A DNA stretch of 64,000 nt from a gamma proteobacterium HTCC2207 (lineage in GTDB: Bacteria; Pseudomonadota; Gammaproteobacteria; Pseudomonadales; Porticoccaceae). The notes under the pieces are model-generated. The model saw only the letters and a list, made by a program, of their open reading frames with translations. It was not told where the DNA came from and searched no databases. A program made the position numbers and the translations under genes. Location of the stretch: contig CAJJAO010000019.1 in the NCBI GenBank assembly GCA_905182265.1, forward strand, positions 83,759 through 147,758, in the 5' to 3' direction. This document shows positions 7,974 to 16,825 of this stretch, in pieces. Positions within the stretch are counted from its first letter, which is position 1. Each line of letters starts with the position of its first letter.

Positions 7974-10061
7974 ATGATGGCTGACGACCCCCTTAAAATC
8001 CTCCTCGTCGAACAATCTAACGACGAGGCCAATAGAACCATTAGTATCCTGCGCAGCGCTGATTATCGAGTGGATGCCGAGCTACTCTGTAGCCCAGAGC
8101 AATTGCAAAAGAATCTCAGCATGCGCAACTGGGATTTGATCATTGCTCCCCTTGAATTCGAGCCGCTGCCCGCACAGATGATATTTCAGCAGATGCGGCG
8201 CGCCGAGCGGGACATTCCGGTTATCCTTATTAGCAGCCAATACGACCCCGCTAAACTCATTGAAGGTTTGCGCCTGGGCGCCCAAGACGTGGTAGTTGAG
8301 GATCAGGATCAGCATCTACTTAAGGTCGTTGCCCGTGCGCTGGCTGGCGTTTATCAGCGCCGCCAAAACAGGGAATGGGAGCGCAAACTTGCACTTGCAG
8401 AAAAGCGCACAGAATCTCTTATGGACACGTCACGCTTTCCTATCGCGGTAGTGCAAGAGGGTACCTACGTCTATGCCAACGAAGCCTGCGCCAGTATTTT
8501 TAGTTTTGACGAACCCGATGAAATGCTCTGTCTACCGGTGATCGATAATATAGCCGGCAGTGATCGGGAAAAACTCAAAGCCTACATGGTCCCATTACAG
8601 GCGAAACAGGACATTATGCCTTTTGAAGCTGTGATCAAAATTCTCAACACCAACGGCGTCGAAAGCAGCGCATTCCTCGAAATTAATCAAATTCAGTACA
8701 GTGGTGAACCCTCGCTCCAGTTCACCATTAATAAAGACAAACTCTTTGCCGCCAATACAGACCAAACCGAAGAATCATCGGCGACTAGCTATAGCGCGAT
8801 TCAACCACAGCTGGTCTATGAAACTATTAGTCGTGCCATAGGCAAGTCCGTCCAGAGCGGCCAGGACAGTGTGCTGCTTAATATTCAGATGGACCGCTTT
8901 AGCGCCTTAAAAGACGACCTAGGCATCGCTAAAGCAGAAAAGATCGCCCATTCGTTAGTGACCTATATCGGCTCTATGTTTACCCATAATTTCGACTGTG
9001 GCCGGCTTAGCGAGAACTGTTTTATTGTTGTCTTGGGCGAGACATCAGAGGCGGAGGCACTAGAAATCGCCGAAGGTATTGCGGCTCAAACCAGCCAGGA
9101 AGTGTTCGACGTAGACAAGGAAACCTTTTCTCTCACGACCTCTATCGGTGGCACACTGCTTAATGAAAATGTGCCTTCTGTAGAGCGAGCTCTGGAGCGC
9201 AGCCAGCAGGTTATTGACGAGCTACGGGCCGGCAAGACCAAGGGTAATGCTGCAAAGTTCTTTGCACCAGATATTCATTCTGACGAGGTGTCTCAGAATG
9301 AAGCTGTGATTATCACCGCCAAAAAGCTACTCCACGATAAAATGTTCTCTATTCGCTACCAACCCATTGTTCCTCTAATCAGTGGTAGCAGCGGCAAGGA
9401 ATATTACGAGGCCATATTAGGTGTGAGCAAAGAGGTTCCCAGCGACGATATCCCAGAAGACTTTATCAACAATCTCTTTAAGTCTGAGATCGCAGGCGAG
9501 GTAGATCGCTGGGTGATCAGTAAAGCACTGAGCTCACTCGCCACAAAGCTGGCTACCAATCCAGAGACTCAGCTATTTATCAATATTAGTGCCCAGTCGT
9601 TTGCCGATGAGGCATTTTTGCCCTGGCTGACCAGCGCCCTAGAGAAGTCAAACCTACCTCCCAATGCGGTCATTTTTCAATTCCGCGAAATTGACGCTGT
9701 GCGCTACCTTAACCAGGCGGCCACTATTTCTGACGAAATGAAAAAAGTGTCTGGGCAGATTGCTATCGCCAACTTTGGCATCGCGATTAACCCTCTAAAA
9801 ACCTTAGACCGAGTTGCTGTGGACTTTGTGAAGATTGATCGACTGATCGTTGAAGAGTTGCAGGAGGGTGGCGAGGGTAAGGTTAAATTTCAAGCCCTGA
9901 TGGCAGGCATGACCGGCACCGGTGTCGATGTGATTGTGCCTTTTGTCGAAAAGGCCAGCATCTTGCCGATTCTATGGCAGCAAGGGGTGCAGTATATTCA
10001 GGGCCATTATGTGCAGCAGCCCTCGTTCGAAATGGATTATGATTTTTCCGAAAATTCCTAA
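7974..10061 (+). CDS. FimX-like degenerate REC-PAS-GGDEF-EAL c-di-GMP protein
   Basis: Multi-domain signalling protein of 695 residues with FimX architecture (P. aeruginosa FimX is 691 residues and acts in type IV pilus assembly as a c-di-GMP receptor). The receiver domain (about 5-125) lacks a phospho-acceptor Asp: the usual DLIISD position reads DLIIAPLEFEP. A PAS-like segment follows (about 145-245). The cyclase signature GGDEF is replaced by SENCF (about 346-350). The phosphodiesterase signature is EAI in YYEAILGV, and the catalytic DDFG region reads IANFGIAI, so both enzymes are probably dead. The end (IQGHYVQQPSFEMDYDF) keeps the EAL-domain fold. The FimX assignment rests on architecture and length. 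Confidence 0.78.
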   Translation: MMADDPLKILLVEQSNDEANRTISILRSADYRVDAELLCSPEQLQKNLSMRNWDLIIAPLEFEPLPAQMIFQQMRRAERDIPVILISSQYDPAKLIEGLRLGAQDVVVEDQDQHLLKVVARALAGVYQRRQNREWERKLALAEKRTESLMDTSRFPIAVVQEGTYVYANEACASIFSFDEPDEMLCLPVIDNIAGSDREKLKAYMVPLQAKQDIMPFEAVIKILNTNGVESSAFLEINQIQYSGEPSLQFTINKDKLFAANTDQTEESSATSYSAIQPQLVYETISRAIGKSVQSGQDSVLLNIQMDRFSALKDDLGIAKAEKIAHSLVTYIGSMFTHNFDCGRLSENCFIVVLGETSEAEALEIAEGIAAQTSQEVFDVDKETFSLTTSIGGTLLNENVPSVERALERSQQVIDELRAGKTKGNAAKFFAPDIHSDEVSQNEAVIITAKKLLHDKMFSIRYQPIVPLISGSSGKEYYEAILGVSKEVPSDDIPEDFINNLFKSEIAGEVDRWVISKALSSLATKLATNPETQLFINISAQSFADEAFLPWLTSALEKSNLPPNAVIFQFREIDAVRYLNQAATISDEMKKVSGQIAIANFGIAINPLKTLDRVAVDFVKIDRLIVEELQEGGEGKVKFQALMAGMTGTGVDVIVPFVEKASILPILWQQGVQYIQGHYVQQPSFEMDYDFSENS

Positions 10062-10094
10062 GTCTTTTTATCTAAAAGCTGTTTTTTTTGCAGT

Positions 10095-10164
10095 GCTTTT
10101 AATCCGGTGCTTTTAACCCAGCGCCTTTAATCCAGCGAGTTTAATCCACTGCTTTTAATCCAGC
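10095..10164 (-). repeat. 14-nt tandem array copying the 3' end of serB
   Basis: Five 14-nt units at 10095, 10109, 10123, 10137 and 10151. On the minus strand the serB end reads GCGCTGGATTAAAA (Ala-Leu-Asp-stop), and the downstream units are close copies such as GCAGTGGATTAAAC and TCGCTGGATTAAAG. Because 14 is not divisible by three, the repeated TAA falls in successive reading frames. Confidence 0.85.
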
Positions 10165-11375
10165 GCCTTAATATCTTTGTCGCTATAACCAAGCAAATAC
10201 AGAATACCGTCCAACCCTAAACTTGAAATAGACTGCTTAGCTGAGGCCTTAACAAGAGGCTTGGCCCTAAAGGCAATACCCAACCCTGCAATATTCAACA
10301 TGGGTAAATCATTGGCGCCATCTCCCACCGCAATTACCTGCGCCAACACCAGTCCCTTGCGCTGGGCTAATTCTCGCAGCAGTTCAGCTTTGCGCTCACC
10401 ATCGATAACATCGCCCACAACCTTGCCGGTGACCAGACCATCTTTGACATCCAACTCATTGGCATAGACATGGTCAATGCCCAGCATTTTTTGCAGGTAA
10501 CGACCAAAAAAGGTAAAACCGCCAGACACAATGGCTGTCTCGTAGCCCAACCGCTTTAGGGTTTTCAGCAAGTCTGCAGCACCCTCATTGAGGCGTAGTC
10601 GCTCGGCCACCGACTGAAGTACATCGGCATTCAAGCCCTCCAACAAAGCCAGCCTCTGGGTAAAACTCTGTTTAAAATCTAGCTCACCTTGCATGGCCGC
10701 TTCGGTAATGGCGGCTACCTGCTCGCCCACACCAGCTTCTATGGCCAACTCATCGATCACCTCAGCGTCAATGAGGGTTGAGTCCATATCAAATACTACT
10801 AGCTGGCGATTGCGCCGGTAGATATTGTCTTCTTGGTAAGCAATGTCAATGTCATGCTGGCTGGCTAATTCGAGTAATTTATTTCTAAACTCTCGCGGGT
10901 CTGCAGCTTCACCACGCACCGAAAATTCAACGCAGGAACGGCCCAACTTCTCGCTGTCGTCGAGTTCAACTCGCCCAGAGAGCCGCACAATTTTATCAAT
11001 ATTAAGACCATAGTTTGCGCAAACCGTTGTCACCAGTGCTAGATGAATAGCGTCGATCTTGCGGGCCAGCAAGGTGACAATATGTCGTGGTTTGCCCTGC
11101 TGCTCTACCCAGTTCTGGTAGCGCTCGGTGCTGATAGGGAGAAACTTAGCCTTCATATCCAGAGCCACAAGGCACGACTGTACTTCTTGGGTCACAGCCT
11201 CGGTCTTCACTGTGCTCGGCACCGCTGCCAAAATGGCCAAGTTCAGGTGATCGTGGATCACTGCCTGGCCTATATCTAACACAGTCACATCGTAATGGGA
11301 CAGCACCTCAGTGATCGCACTGGTAACGCCGGGTTTATCTTCCCCAAATACATTGATCAATAAAATATCTTTCAC
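10155..11375 (-). CDS. serB: phosphoserine phosphatase, two-ACT long form
   Basis: HAD-family phosphatase for the last step of serine synthesis. 406 residues: an N-terminal ACT-like region (KDILLINVFGEDKPGVTSAIT), a second ACT-like segment (HIVTLLARKIDAIHLALVT), then the HAD domain. HAD motif I is FDMDSTLID near residues 194-202, motif II lies in AIVSGGFTFF, and motif III/IV is VIAVGDGANDLPML. The long form is typical of pseudomonads. Divergent from the AhpA-like gene, the same pairing as serB with smp/ytjB in E. coli. Product serine is the substrate of the two cysE enzymes nearby. Confidence 0.96.
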   Translation of the reverse strand: MKDILLINVFGEDKPGVTSAITEVLSHYDVTVLDIGQAVIHDHLNLAILAAVPSTVKTEAVTQEVQSCLVALDMKAKFLPISTERYQNWVEQQGKPRHIVTLLARKIDAIHLALVTTVCANYGLNIDKIVRLSGRVELDDSEKLGRSCVEFSVRGEAADPREFRNKLLELASQHDIDIAYQEDNIYRRNRQLVVFDMDSTLIDAEVIDELAIEAGVGEQVAAITEAAMQGELDFKQSFTQRLALLEGLNADVLQSVAERLRLNEGAADLLKTLKRLGYETAIVSGGFTFFGRYLQKMLGIDHVYANELDVKDGLVTGKVVGDVIDGERKAELLRELAQRKGLVLAQVIAVGDGANDLPMLNIAGLGIAFRAKPLVKASAKQSISSLGLDGILYLLGYSDKDIKALD

Positions 11376-11472
11376 AGATTAAAGCCATAGTGGTTTTTAA
11401 GGCAGCCATTATATAAAAGCTGCAGGAATAGGATAGAATGCGCGCAAAATAATTTCTTTAAGGGACTACAGG

Positions 11473-12675
11473 ATGCATCGTCAATATTCGATGGCTAAAA
11501 AACTGCCTGCTGCAGCACTGTCCCTATGTCTCGTGCTTGGTCTTATCGTCTCAATTATTATTGGCAATCAAACCAGCAACCTAGCCGATGCCGCAATCGC
11601 TGATAAAACCCAAAGTGTCTTAAGGCAACTCGACGAACAAATTCGCACCCCCCTTTTCAACAATGATCGTATTAGTGTGCAGGTTGCTCTCAGTCGAGCG
11701 GTAGACGACGCAGCCATCTTCAGTGCTAGCCTCTATGATGTCGAGAACAAACTCATCACTCAGAGTCGCCAGGCCGAAGAAGCGCCAGCCAATGTCGAGC
11801 TATTTCGGCGAGAAATTGAGCTTCAAGATACCATTATCGGTAGCGTCATTATTGAACTGGACAGCCAGCCCATCTATAGCCAGCACCGCATGATACTCAT
11901 TAGTTGGGTGCTGCTGTGGATATTGTTTACAGCTGCAAGTACCTATGTTTGCCACCTATTTGCCGACCAACTTGCTCGCCGTCTGCGCATTCTTAGTAAT
12001 CGCCTGCCCGGTGGTGGCGATAAAATCATCGACGAACTAGCCGCTCTGGAAGCTAAAATTCAGCCTCTTTTGTCTAACTCTGGGCAAGCCGACCAAGATA
12101 GCAACAATGGCTATTACTATTCAGTCGTCAGGGCCTGCATCAAAAACCGTCAACGGCTCAACAACCAGCTTAATCGTGAAAGCCGCGAGCGATTATTTGA
12201 CAGCATTGATTACTGCACTGCTAGAACCCTAGAGCTCTATGGCGGCCACAGAGTCGAGGGCGCAGATGGCAGCATTTGCTTTTATGTTCGTTCGACCCAA
12301 AACTCCAAACAACAGCTATTAGTGTGCCTAATGGCCGTGTATAGCTTGCAACAGCTTCTGGAGCGCCTATCCATAAAACTGGGCGTAGACCTAGAGATAA
12401 ACTGGACAATGTGTGGCAGTAACCTCAGTACATTGCCATTATTTAGTTTTGACGAAGGATTGGCCGCCCTAAAACAACAGTGCACCGAATTGGGTGACCA
12501 GTTACAAGAAGGACTTATTGGCTTGCACAGCACCGAGTACGACATTGAAGCGCTATCATCAATTGCCAGATTTTTGGTCTTTGATGACAACTGTTTTGTG
12601 CTGCAAGGATTTCCTGAGGGGCGCCAAACATTGCTAGAAAAACAGATTCTGCATCTGGCTAACGTCTGCTTATAA
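11473..12675 (+). CDS. AhpA/YtjB (SMP) family membrane protein
   Basis: Inner-membrane protein divergent from serB, the position held by smp/ytjB in enterobacteria and by the AhpA-type protein in pseudomonads. One N-terminal membrane helix lies at about residues 12-33 and a second at about 138-160. Between them is a roughly 100-residue periplasmic segment (LRQLDEQIRTPLFNNDRISVQVALS) resembling the SMP domain. A cytoplasmic part of about 230 residues follows, without motifs I recognise. An AGG precedes the ATG. Function is not established here; the family call rests on context and topology. 400 residues. Confidence 0.72.
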   Translation: MHRQYSMAKKLPAAALSLCLVLGLIVSIIIGNQTSNLADAAIADKTQSVLRQLDEQIRTPLFNNDRISVQVALSRAVDDAAIFSASLYDVENKLITQSRQAEEAPANVELFRREIELQDTIIGSVIIELDSQPIYSQHRMILISWVLLWILFTAASTYVCHLFADQLARRLRILSNRLPGGGDKIIDELAALEAKIQPLLSNSGQADQDSNNGYYYSVVRACIKNRQRLNNQLNRESRERLFDSIDYCTARTLELYGGHRVEGADGSICFYVRSTQNSKQQLLVCLMAVYSLQQLLERLSIKLGVDLEINWTMCGSNLSTLPLFSFDEGLAALKQQCTELGDQLQEGLIGLHSTEYDIEALSSIARFLVFDDNCFVLQGFPEGRQTLLEKQILHLANVCL

Positions 12676-12681
12676 ATTCAA

Positions 12682-13206
12682 TCATTGATCTTTTAGAGTT
12701 AGATGCGAGATTTCAATCTCTAGAGACTCCACCTCCGGCACTTCGGCTGCCGTTAGCAACTCCGTCCCAACAGGTTCGATAACCATGGTATTGAGCTTTT
12801 GCTCATCTATCACTGCACTGACAGGTTGTTTGTCTTTGTCATCTTCATCCAGCACATTTACGCCAACAGGAGCTAAAGTTAGGCTAGGGCTTTCCGTTGC
12901 CGATGAGCTAGTGTCAGTCACTGCGTCATAGTTAATGGGTTCCGGCTGCTCAATGTGCGCCACAGCGCCAACAGAGGCCATGGCAGCCTGTATCTTGTCT
13001 GCCGTGGGCCGATCTATATTGCGTTTAAGATAGCAGCGGTCGCTAGCGAATAGCTGGTCCAGCCGGTCAGGAGCTAGGTTAAATAGCCTGCCAATTCCCA
13101 GTTTGACCTCGTCGGCATTACAACCTTGAAGAATCTCCCCGCGAAACAGGACATCCACTTTGGGATCGCTAGCGTTCTGTGTATTGGGTATTTGTGTCTC
13201 AATCAT
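12682..13206 (-). CDS. uncharacterized acidic protein with an N-terminal FRGEI-type domain
   Basis: A 174-residue protein in two parts. Residues 16-85 (VDVLFRGEILQGCNADEVKLGIGRLFNLAPDRLDQLF..YLKRNIDRPTADKIQAAMASVGAVAHIE) look like a compact alpha/beta module I recall as a shared N-terminal domain of gammaproteobacterial proteins of unknown function. The remaining 90 residues are acidic, Ser/Thr/Pro-rich and probably disordered. No signal peptide or membrane helix is evident. It converges with the AhpA-like gene (6 nt between stops) and lies upstream of dgkA orientation-wise but does not overlap it. Confidence 0.7.
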   Translation of the reverse strand: MIETQIPNTQNASDPKVDVLFRGEILQGCNADEVKLGIGRLFNLAPDRLDQLFASDRCYLKRNIDRPTADKIQAAMASVGAVAHIEQPEPINYDAVTDTSSSATESPSLTLAPVGVNVLDEDDKDKQPVSAVIDEQKLNTMVIEPVGTELLTAAEVPEVESLEIEISHLTLKDQ

Positions 13207-13299
13207 TAGTTCCGAACCTCCATGACCAAAAATGCTACTTTAAGTATTGGGTCATTTATGCCAGAAATTCAAATTTTCTTGGCAATCAGGTGCACAGCT

Positions 13300-13683
13300 T
13301 TATAAAAAGTTTTCCCACAGTACAGCGCCCCAAACCAACGCAAACAGCCCTAGAGAGACCAACACTGCCGCAGATCCCGCATCCTTTGCTCGCCCCGACA
13401 GTTCATGGAATTCAGGTCCAATGCGATCAATGGCGGCCTCAATACCTGTATTCAGCAGCTCTACAATTAAGATAATGAGACCCGCGCCAATCAGCAGTAT
13501 TAGCTGTACATAATCGACGGCGATCCAAATAGCTGCAGGAATCAAAAAGACCGCAAGCACCGCCTCTAATCGAAAAGCTTCCTCATATTTGAAGCTATCT
13601 CGCAACCCTTTGGCGGAGTTGATCAATGTACCCATAATCCGTCGAGAGAAAAACGCGGCCAACCCTGTTTTTTCGGATTTCAT
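13300..13683 (-). CDS. dgkA: diacylglycerol kinase
   Basis: Small integral-membrane kinase that recycles diacylglycerol to phosphatidate. 127 residues with three predicted membrane helices and the signature ELLNTGIEAAIDRIG followed by PEFHELSGRAKDAGSAAV, which holds the catalytic and metal-binding acids. Its ATG overlaps the cysE2 stop codon (ATGA), so the two are co-translated even though their roles are unrelated. Confidence 0.96.
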   Translation of the reverse strand: MKSEKTGLAAFFSRRIMGTLINSAKGLRDSFKYEEAFRLEAVLAVFLIPAAIWIAVDYVQLILLIGAGLIILIVELLNTGIEAAIDRIGPEFHELSGRAKDAGSAAVLVSLGLFALVWGAVLWENFL

Positions 13684-14510
13684 CGACTTCCACCACTCCC
13701 TTCATCGGCTTTCTCGGCCGGCAAACTTTGATCCATCTCGAGGGCAGGCGAATCCTCCCTGGGTTTACCAACAATTTTTGCCGGCACACCTGCGACGGTG
13801 ACATGATGCGGAACGTCCTCAAGCACTAGACTGCCCGCACCAATTTTTACGCCATTACCAATATTGATGTTGCCGAGTATTTTTGCTCCCGCAGAAATCA
13901 TCACACCATTGCCAACTCTGGGATGGCGATTACCGCCTTTACAGCCGCTGCCGCCCAGCGTGACCGAATGCAGAATAGACACGTTGTCACCGATCACGGC
14001 CGTTTCACCAATCACCAGACCTGTCGCATGGTCGAGCATTATGCCGGAGCCCATCTGCGCCCCAGGGTGAATATCGACGGCGAAGGTTTCGGAGACCTGA
14101 TTTTGAAAAAATAACGCAAGAGTTTTGCGCCCCTGCAGCCACAGCCAATGGGCTACCCGCTGCAACTGCAACGCCTGAAAACCTTTGTAATACAGAATGG
14201 GAGTAAGGTGACGGTCACAGGCGGCATCACGCTCAAACGAAGCCCTTATATCACTGCGGATACTCTGTCCAATACTGGGGTCTGCTTGCAGTGCCTCGGC
14301 AATCACCTCGGTCAGTTTATTGACCTCAATTGCAGGGCTGGCAAGCTGATGTGCAAGACTATAGCTCAGCGCCGACTCTAGATCTGACCAGTTTAAAATC
14401 GAGGTGCGAAAGAAATCTGTCAACAGGGGCTCTTCGCTACTGGCCTGGTGTGCTTCGGCAACAATAATGTCCCACAGTGGGTCATGCTGTTTGATAGATG
14501 CTTCTGTCAT
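13680..14510 (-). CDS. cysE: serine O-acetyltransferase (copy 2)
   Basis: Second CysE paralogue, 276 residues, with the same layout as the copy at 5286: helical N-terminal domain and hexapeptide beta-helix. Catalytic motifs are present (VDIHPGA, LDHATGLVIGETAVI, GNRHPRV), with AGVPAKIVGKP near the end and a 25-residue tail rich in Ser/Gly/Asp. The start is supported by AGGA 8 nt upstream, itself inside a 15-nt tandem array whose units copy GAAGCATCTAT, the codons just after the start. Copies 1 and 2 differ clearly, so this is not a recent duplication. Either could be the feedback-sensitive enzyme. Confidence 0.93.
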   Translation of the reverse strand: MTEASIKQHDPLWDIIVAEAHQASSEEPLLTDFFRTSILNWSDLESALSYSLAHQLASPAIEVNKLTEVIAEALQADPSIGQSIRSDIRASFERDAACDRHLTPILYYKGFQALQLQRVAHWLWLQGRKTLALFFQNQVSETFAVDIHPGAQMGSGIMLDHATGLVIGETAVIGDNVSILHSVTLGGSGCKGGNRHPRVGNGVMISAGAKILGNINIGNGVKIGAGSLVLEDVPHHVTVAGVPAKIVGKPREDSPALEMDQSLPAEKADEGSGGSR

Positions 14511-14580
14511 AGATGCTTCCTTGATACGTGCTTGCTTAATCGGCTTTTGATTAATAGCTGCTTCATTGATAAGCGCTTAC
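14492..14580 (-). repeat. 15-nt tandem array spanning the cysE2 start
   Basis: Units of about 15 nt (variants of GCATCTATCAAGGAA on the minus strand) run from inside the first codons of cysE2 back toward the stop of the upstream M15 peptidase gene. Two units are coding (Glu-Ala-Ser-Ile), one carries the start codon, and about three diverged units fill the spacer. Confidence 0.75.
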
Positions 14581-14583
14581 TCA

Positions 14584-15267
14584 TCAAGCAACAGCGATAT
14601 AGCGTTGCATAATCTCTTCTAAATGGTCCAACACCACATCCAGCAGCAACAATTCACTATTTAGCAGTCGCTGCTCAAGTAGCTCAGTAGTGAAATTGTG
14701 AGCATAGGTTTGAGCCAGAGGTCGATAGCTAATATGCCAGCGCTCGGGCGCTACACCACCGGTATCTGAGCCATAGGGACGGTAAAAGTCTAGATCTTTG
14801 AGTTCGGTATCGAGCCAGTCATGCATGGGCGCAAAAATACCCTGCCCTTCAACTTCTTCTGGTGTTAGCTGTAACTGATAGCCCACTGGCATCGCCGAAG
14901 CATCATAAATATCGACGTCTGTGCCCCAATGATGCCGAGAGGCACCAGGCAACGCCGACCAACGCATGACCGCCTGAATTTGCTCCCAGGGACTCAGTAG
15001 CTCTAGATCAATGGCTGTGCCCGCCTCATCAACCACGGGGCGCAGACCGGATAACTTGGCGTTCCAGATATGCATCTGGCGCTCATAACTGCGAAAGCCG
15101 CTACACAGCCTGAGATCAAAACCAGCCTCGGTCGCCCTACTTTGTAACTCCAACAACGGCGCCAGGATATCTCTATGAACCAACATGGCGGCCCTATCAC
15201 CCATGTCCGCATGCAGATCAGTCAGGTGACGTTCCGTGGAGCCAGTTAAAATATCAATGTCGTTCAT
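14584..15267 (-). CDS. M15-family D,D-carboxypeptidase (VanY-like)
   Basis: Zinc peptidase of the M15B/D-Ala-D-Ala carboxypeptidase type, 227 residues. The metal-site motifs are visible: SRHHWGTDVDIYD (His and Asp ligands) and ERWHISYRP (catalytic/ligand His), preceded by LRLCSGFRSYERQ. No convincing signal peptide is seen at the N-terminus, so location is uncertain. It ends 73 nt before cysE2 and starts divergent from htpX. Confidence 0.85.
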   Translation of the reverse strand: MNDIDILTGSTERHLTDLHADMGDRAAMLVHRDILAPLLELQSRATEAGFDLRLCSGFRSYERQMHIWNAKLSGLRPVVDEAGTAIDLELLSPWEQIQAVMRWSALPGASRHHWGTDVDIYDASAMPVGYQLQLTPEEVEGQGIFAPMHDWLDTELKDLDFYRPYGSDTGGVAPERWHISYRPLAQTYAHNFTTELLEQRLLNSELLLLDVVLDHLEEIMQRYIAVA

Positions 15268-15392
15268 ATCTGATACTGCAGTTATAATAATTTATGCGTG
15301 GGTTAAAGAGGTTGTTATACCTTCCCGTAGGTGAGTAAGTAAAGACTCAATTCAGGGATTACCATTCAGCTCATCATGGCGTATATATTGCG

Positions 15393-15434
15393 TAGCTGAA
15401 ATAACCTAGCTGATATAACCTAGCAGCTATAGGT
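15393..15434 (+). repeat. 14-nt tandem array upstream of htpX
   Basis: TAGCTGAAATAACC at 15393 and TAGCTGATATAACC at 15407 are nearly identical; a third, more diverged unit follows at 15421. It lies in the divergent spacer, just before the candidate htpX promoter. Confidence 0.65.
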
Positions 15435-15463
15435 CAACTAGGGATAACAGCAGTAAATTACTG

Positions 15464-15490
15464 CTTGAATTTTAGCCAAATGACCACATT
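15464..15490 (+). promoter_or_regulatory. sigma-32-like heat-shock promoter for htpX
   Basis: CTTGAA at 15464 followed 14 nt later by CCACATT resembles the heat-shock consensus CTTGAAA / CCCCATNT at allowed spacing. It lies about 40 nt upstream of htpX, a gene under stress control in many proteobacteria. Confidence 0.38.
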
Positions 15491-15531
15491 AACTTGGTAA
15501 GCAGCGTCATCATTAATTATAGGGTTCGACT

Positions 15532-16422
15532 ATGTACAGAATTGGTTTATTTCTCGCCACCAACCTCGCGATCATTTTTGTCGCTAGTATTTCGCTAAGG
15601 CTATTAGGTGTAGAGAGCATTCTTGCCAACAATGGGGTTGACCTTAACTTGTCGGCGCTGCTCATTTTCTGTGCTGTCTTTGGATTCGCCGGCTCATTTA
15701 TCTCATTGCTGATGTCCAAATTTATGGCTAAGCGCTTCAGTGGCACCAGAATTATTACGCAGCCACAGAATGAACAAGAGCGCTGGCTCATTCAGAATGT
15801 CACCACATTGGCCAAAAAATCTGGCCTTGGTATGCCTGAAGTGGGTATCTTTCCCGCCCAGCAATCTAATGCATTTGCGACGGGTTGGAATAAAAATAAC
15901 GCACTGATCGCGGTGAGCCAGGGGCTACTGGACCGCTTTAGCGAAGACGAGGCCCGGGCTGTATTAGCCCACGAGATTGGCCATGTAGCCAATGGTGACA
16001 TGATTACCCTGGCCCTGATTCAGGGCATAGTGAATACGTTTGTGATGTTTGCTGCGCGGGTGATTGGCTTCTTTGTAGATCGTGTGGTGTTAAAAAATAA
16101 TCGCGGGCTGGGCCTTGGCTATTGGGTGACCACTATCGTTGCCGAAATTGCTCTGGGTATATTGGCGTCGACCATAGTGATGTGGTTTTCCCGGCAGAGA
16201 GAATTCCGCGCCGATGCTGTTGGCGCTCAACTGGCGGGCCGCTCTGCAATGGTAGGCGCCCTGGAAAGGCTCCGAGCCGAGACTCAGTCTCAGGTACCTA
16301 ATCAGCTGCCAGATACCATGACTGCCTTTGGTATCTCCAGCGGCTGGAAACGCAGCCGCAGCAAACTATTTATGACCCACCCCCCTTTAGAAGACCGCAT
16401 ACAGGCACTTAAAAATGGATAA
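15532..16422 (+). CDS. htpX: membrane zinc metalloprotease HtpX
   Basis: M48-family inner-membrane protease for quality control of misfolded membrane proteins. 296 residues (E. coli 293). Two N-terminal helices (about 5-22 and 35-55), then the zinc motif [14 protein letters not shown], then two further helices, with the third-ligand region [15 protein letters not shown]. The C-terminus [14 protein letters not shown] is characteristic. A heat-shock-like promoter lies upstream. Its last 8 nt overlap the following Rieske gene. Confidence 0.97.
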   Translation: MYRIGLFLATNLAIIFVASISLRLLGVESILANNGVDLNLSALLIFCAVFGFAGSFISLLMSKFMAKRFSGTRIITQPQNEQERWLIQNVTTLAKKSGLGMPEVGIFPAQQSNAFATGWNKNNALIAVSQGLLDRFSEDEARAVLAHEIGHVANGDMITLALIQGIVNTFVMFAARVIGFFVDRVVLKNNRGLGLGYWVTTIVAEIALGILASTIVMWFSRQREFRADAVGAQLAGRSAMVGALERLRAETQSQVPNQLPDTMTAFGISSGWKRSRSKLFMTHPPLEDRIQALKNG

Positions 16423-16825
16423 TAAAGAAACTCTGGAGCATGAAATACCGCTCTGCCAATTAAATGACCTAGAAGAAATGGCATCCATAGAGCTCTCTAT
16501 CGGCGAGAGGCGCCTATTTGCTATCCGCCAAGATAATCAATTGTATGCCTACTGGAACAGCTGCCCCCATTTGGGCATTCCACTCAATTGGATGCCAGAC
16601 CATTTTCTCGACCTCGATGGTTCCCTCATCCAATGCTCGTCCCATGGCGCTCTGTTCGAAGTAGACAGTGGCAAATGCATCGCTGGCCCCTGCACTGGTG
16701 ACCATTTAAAACCAGTGCAACTGCGAGTCGAAGACGGCACCTACTATGTTGCCGCCAACCAACCCATGCCAGCAGCGCCGATTAATCTTCGAGCCCAGGC
16801 AATGGCAGATCTTGAAGGCAGCTAA
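16415..16825 (+). CDS. small Rieske 2Fe-2S protein
   Basis: Soluble Rieske-type ferredoxin-like protein, 136 residues. Cluster ligands are CPH in [11 protein letters not shown] (about residues 50-52) and CSSH in [13 protein letters not shown], with the usual spacing. The GxC..GP loop ([15 protein letters not shown]) and a C-terminal YYV strand complete the fold. It lacks the disulfide cysteines of bc1 Rieske proteins, so it resembles stand-alone or dioxygenase-type ferredoxins; its partner is unknown. It overlaps htpX by 8 nt and converges with sfsA over 44 nt. Confidence 0.85.
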   Translation: MDNKETLEHEIPLCQLNDLEEMASIELSIGERRLFAIRQDNQLYAYWNSCPHLGIPLNWMPDHFLDLDGSLIQCSSHGALFEVDSGKCIAGPCTGDHLKPVQLRVEDGTYYVAANQPMPAAPINLRAQAMADLEGS

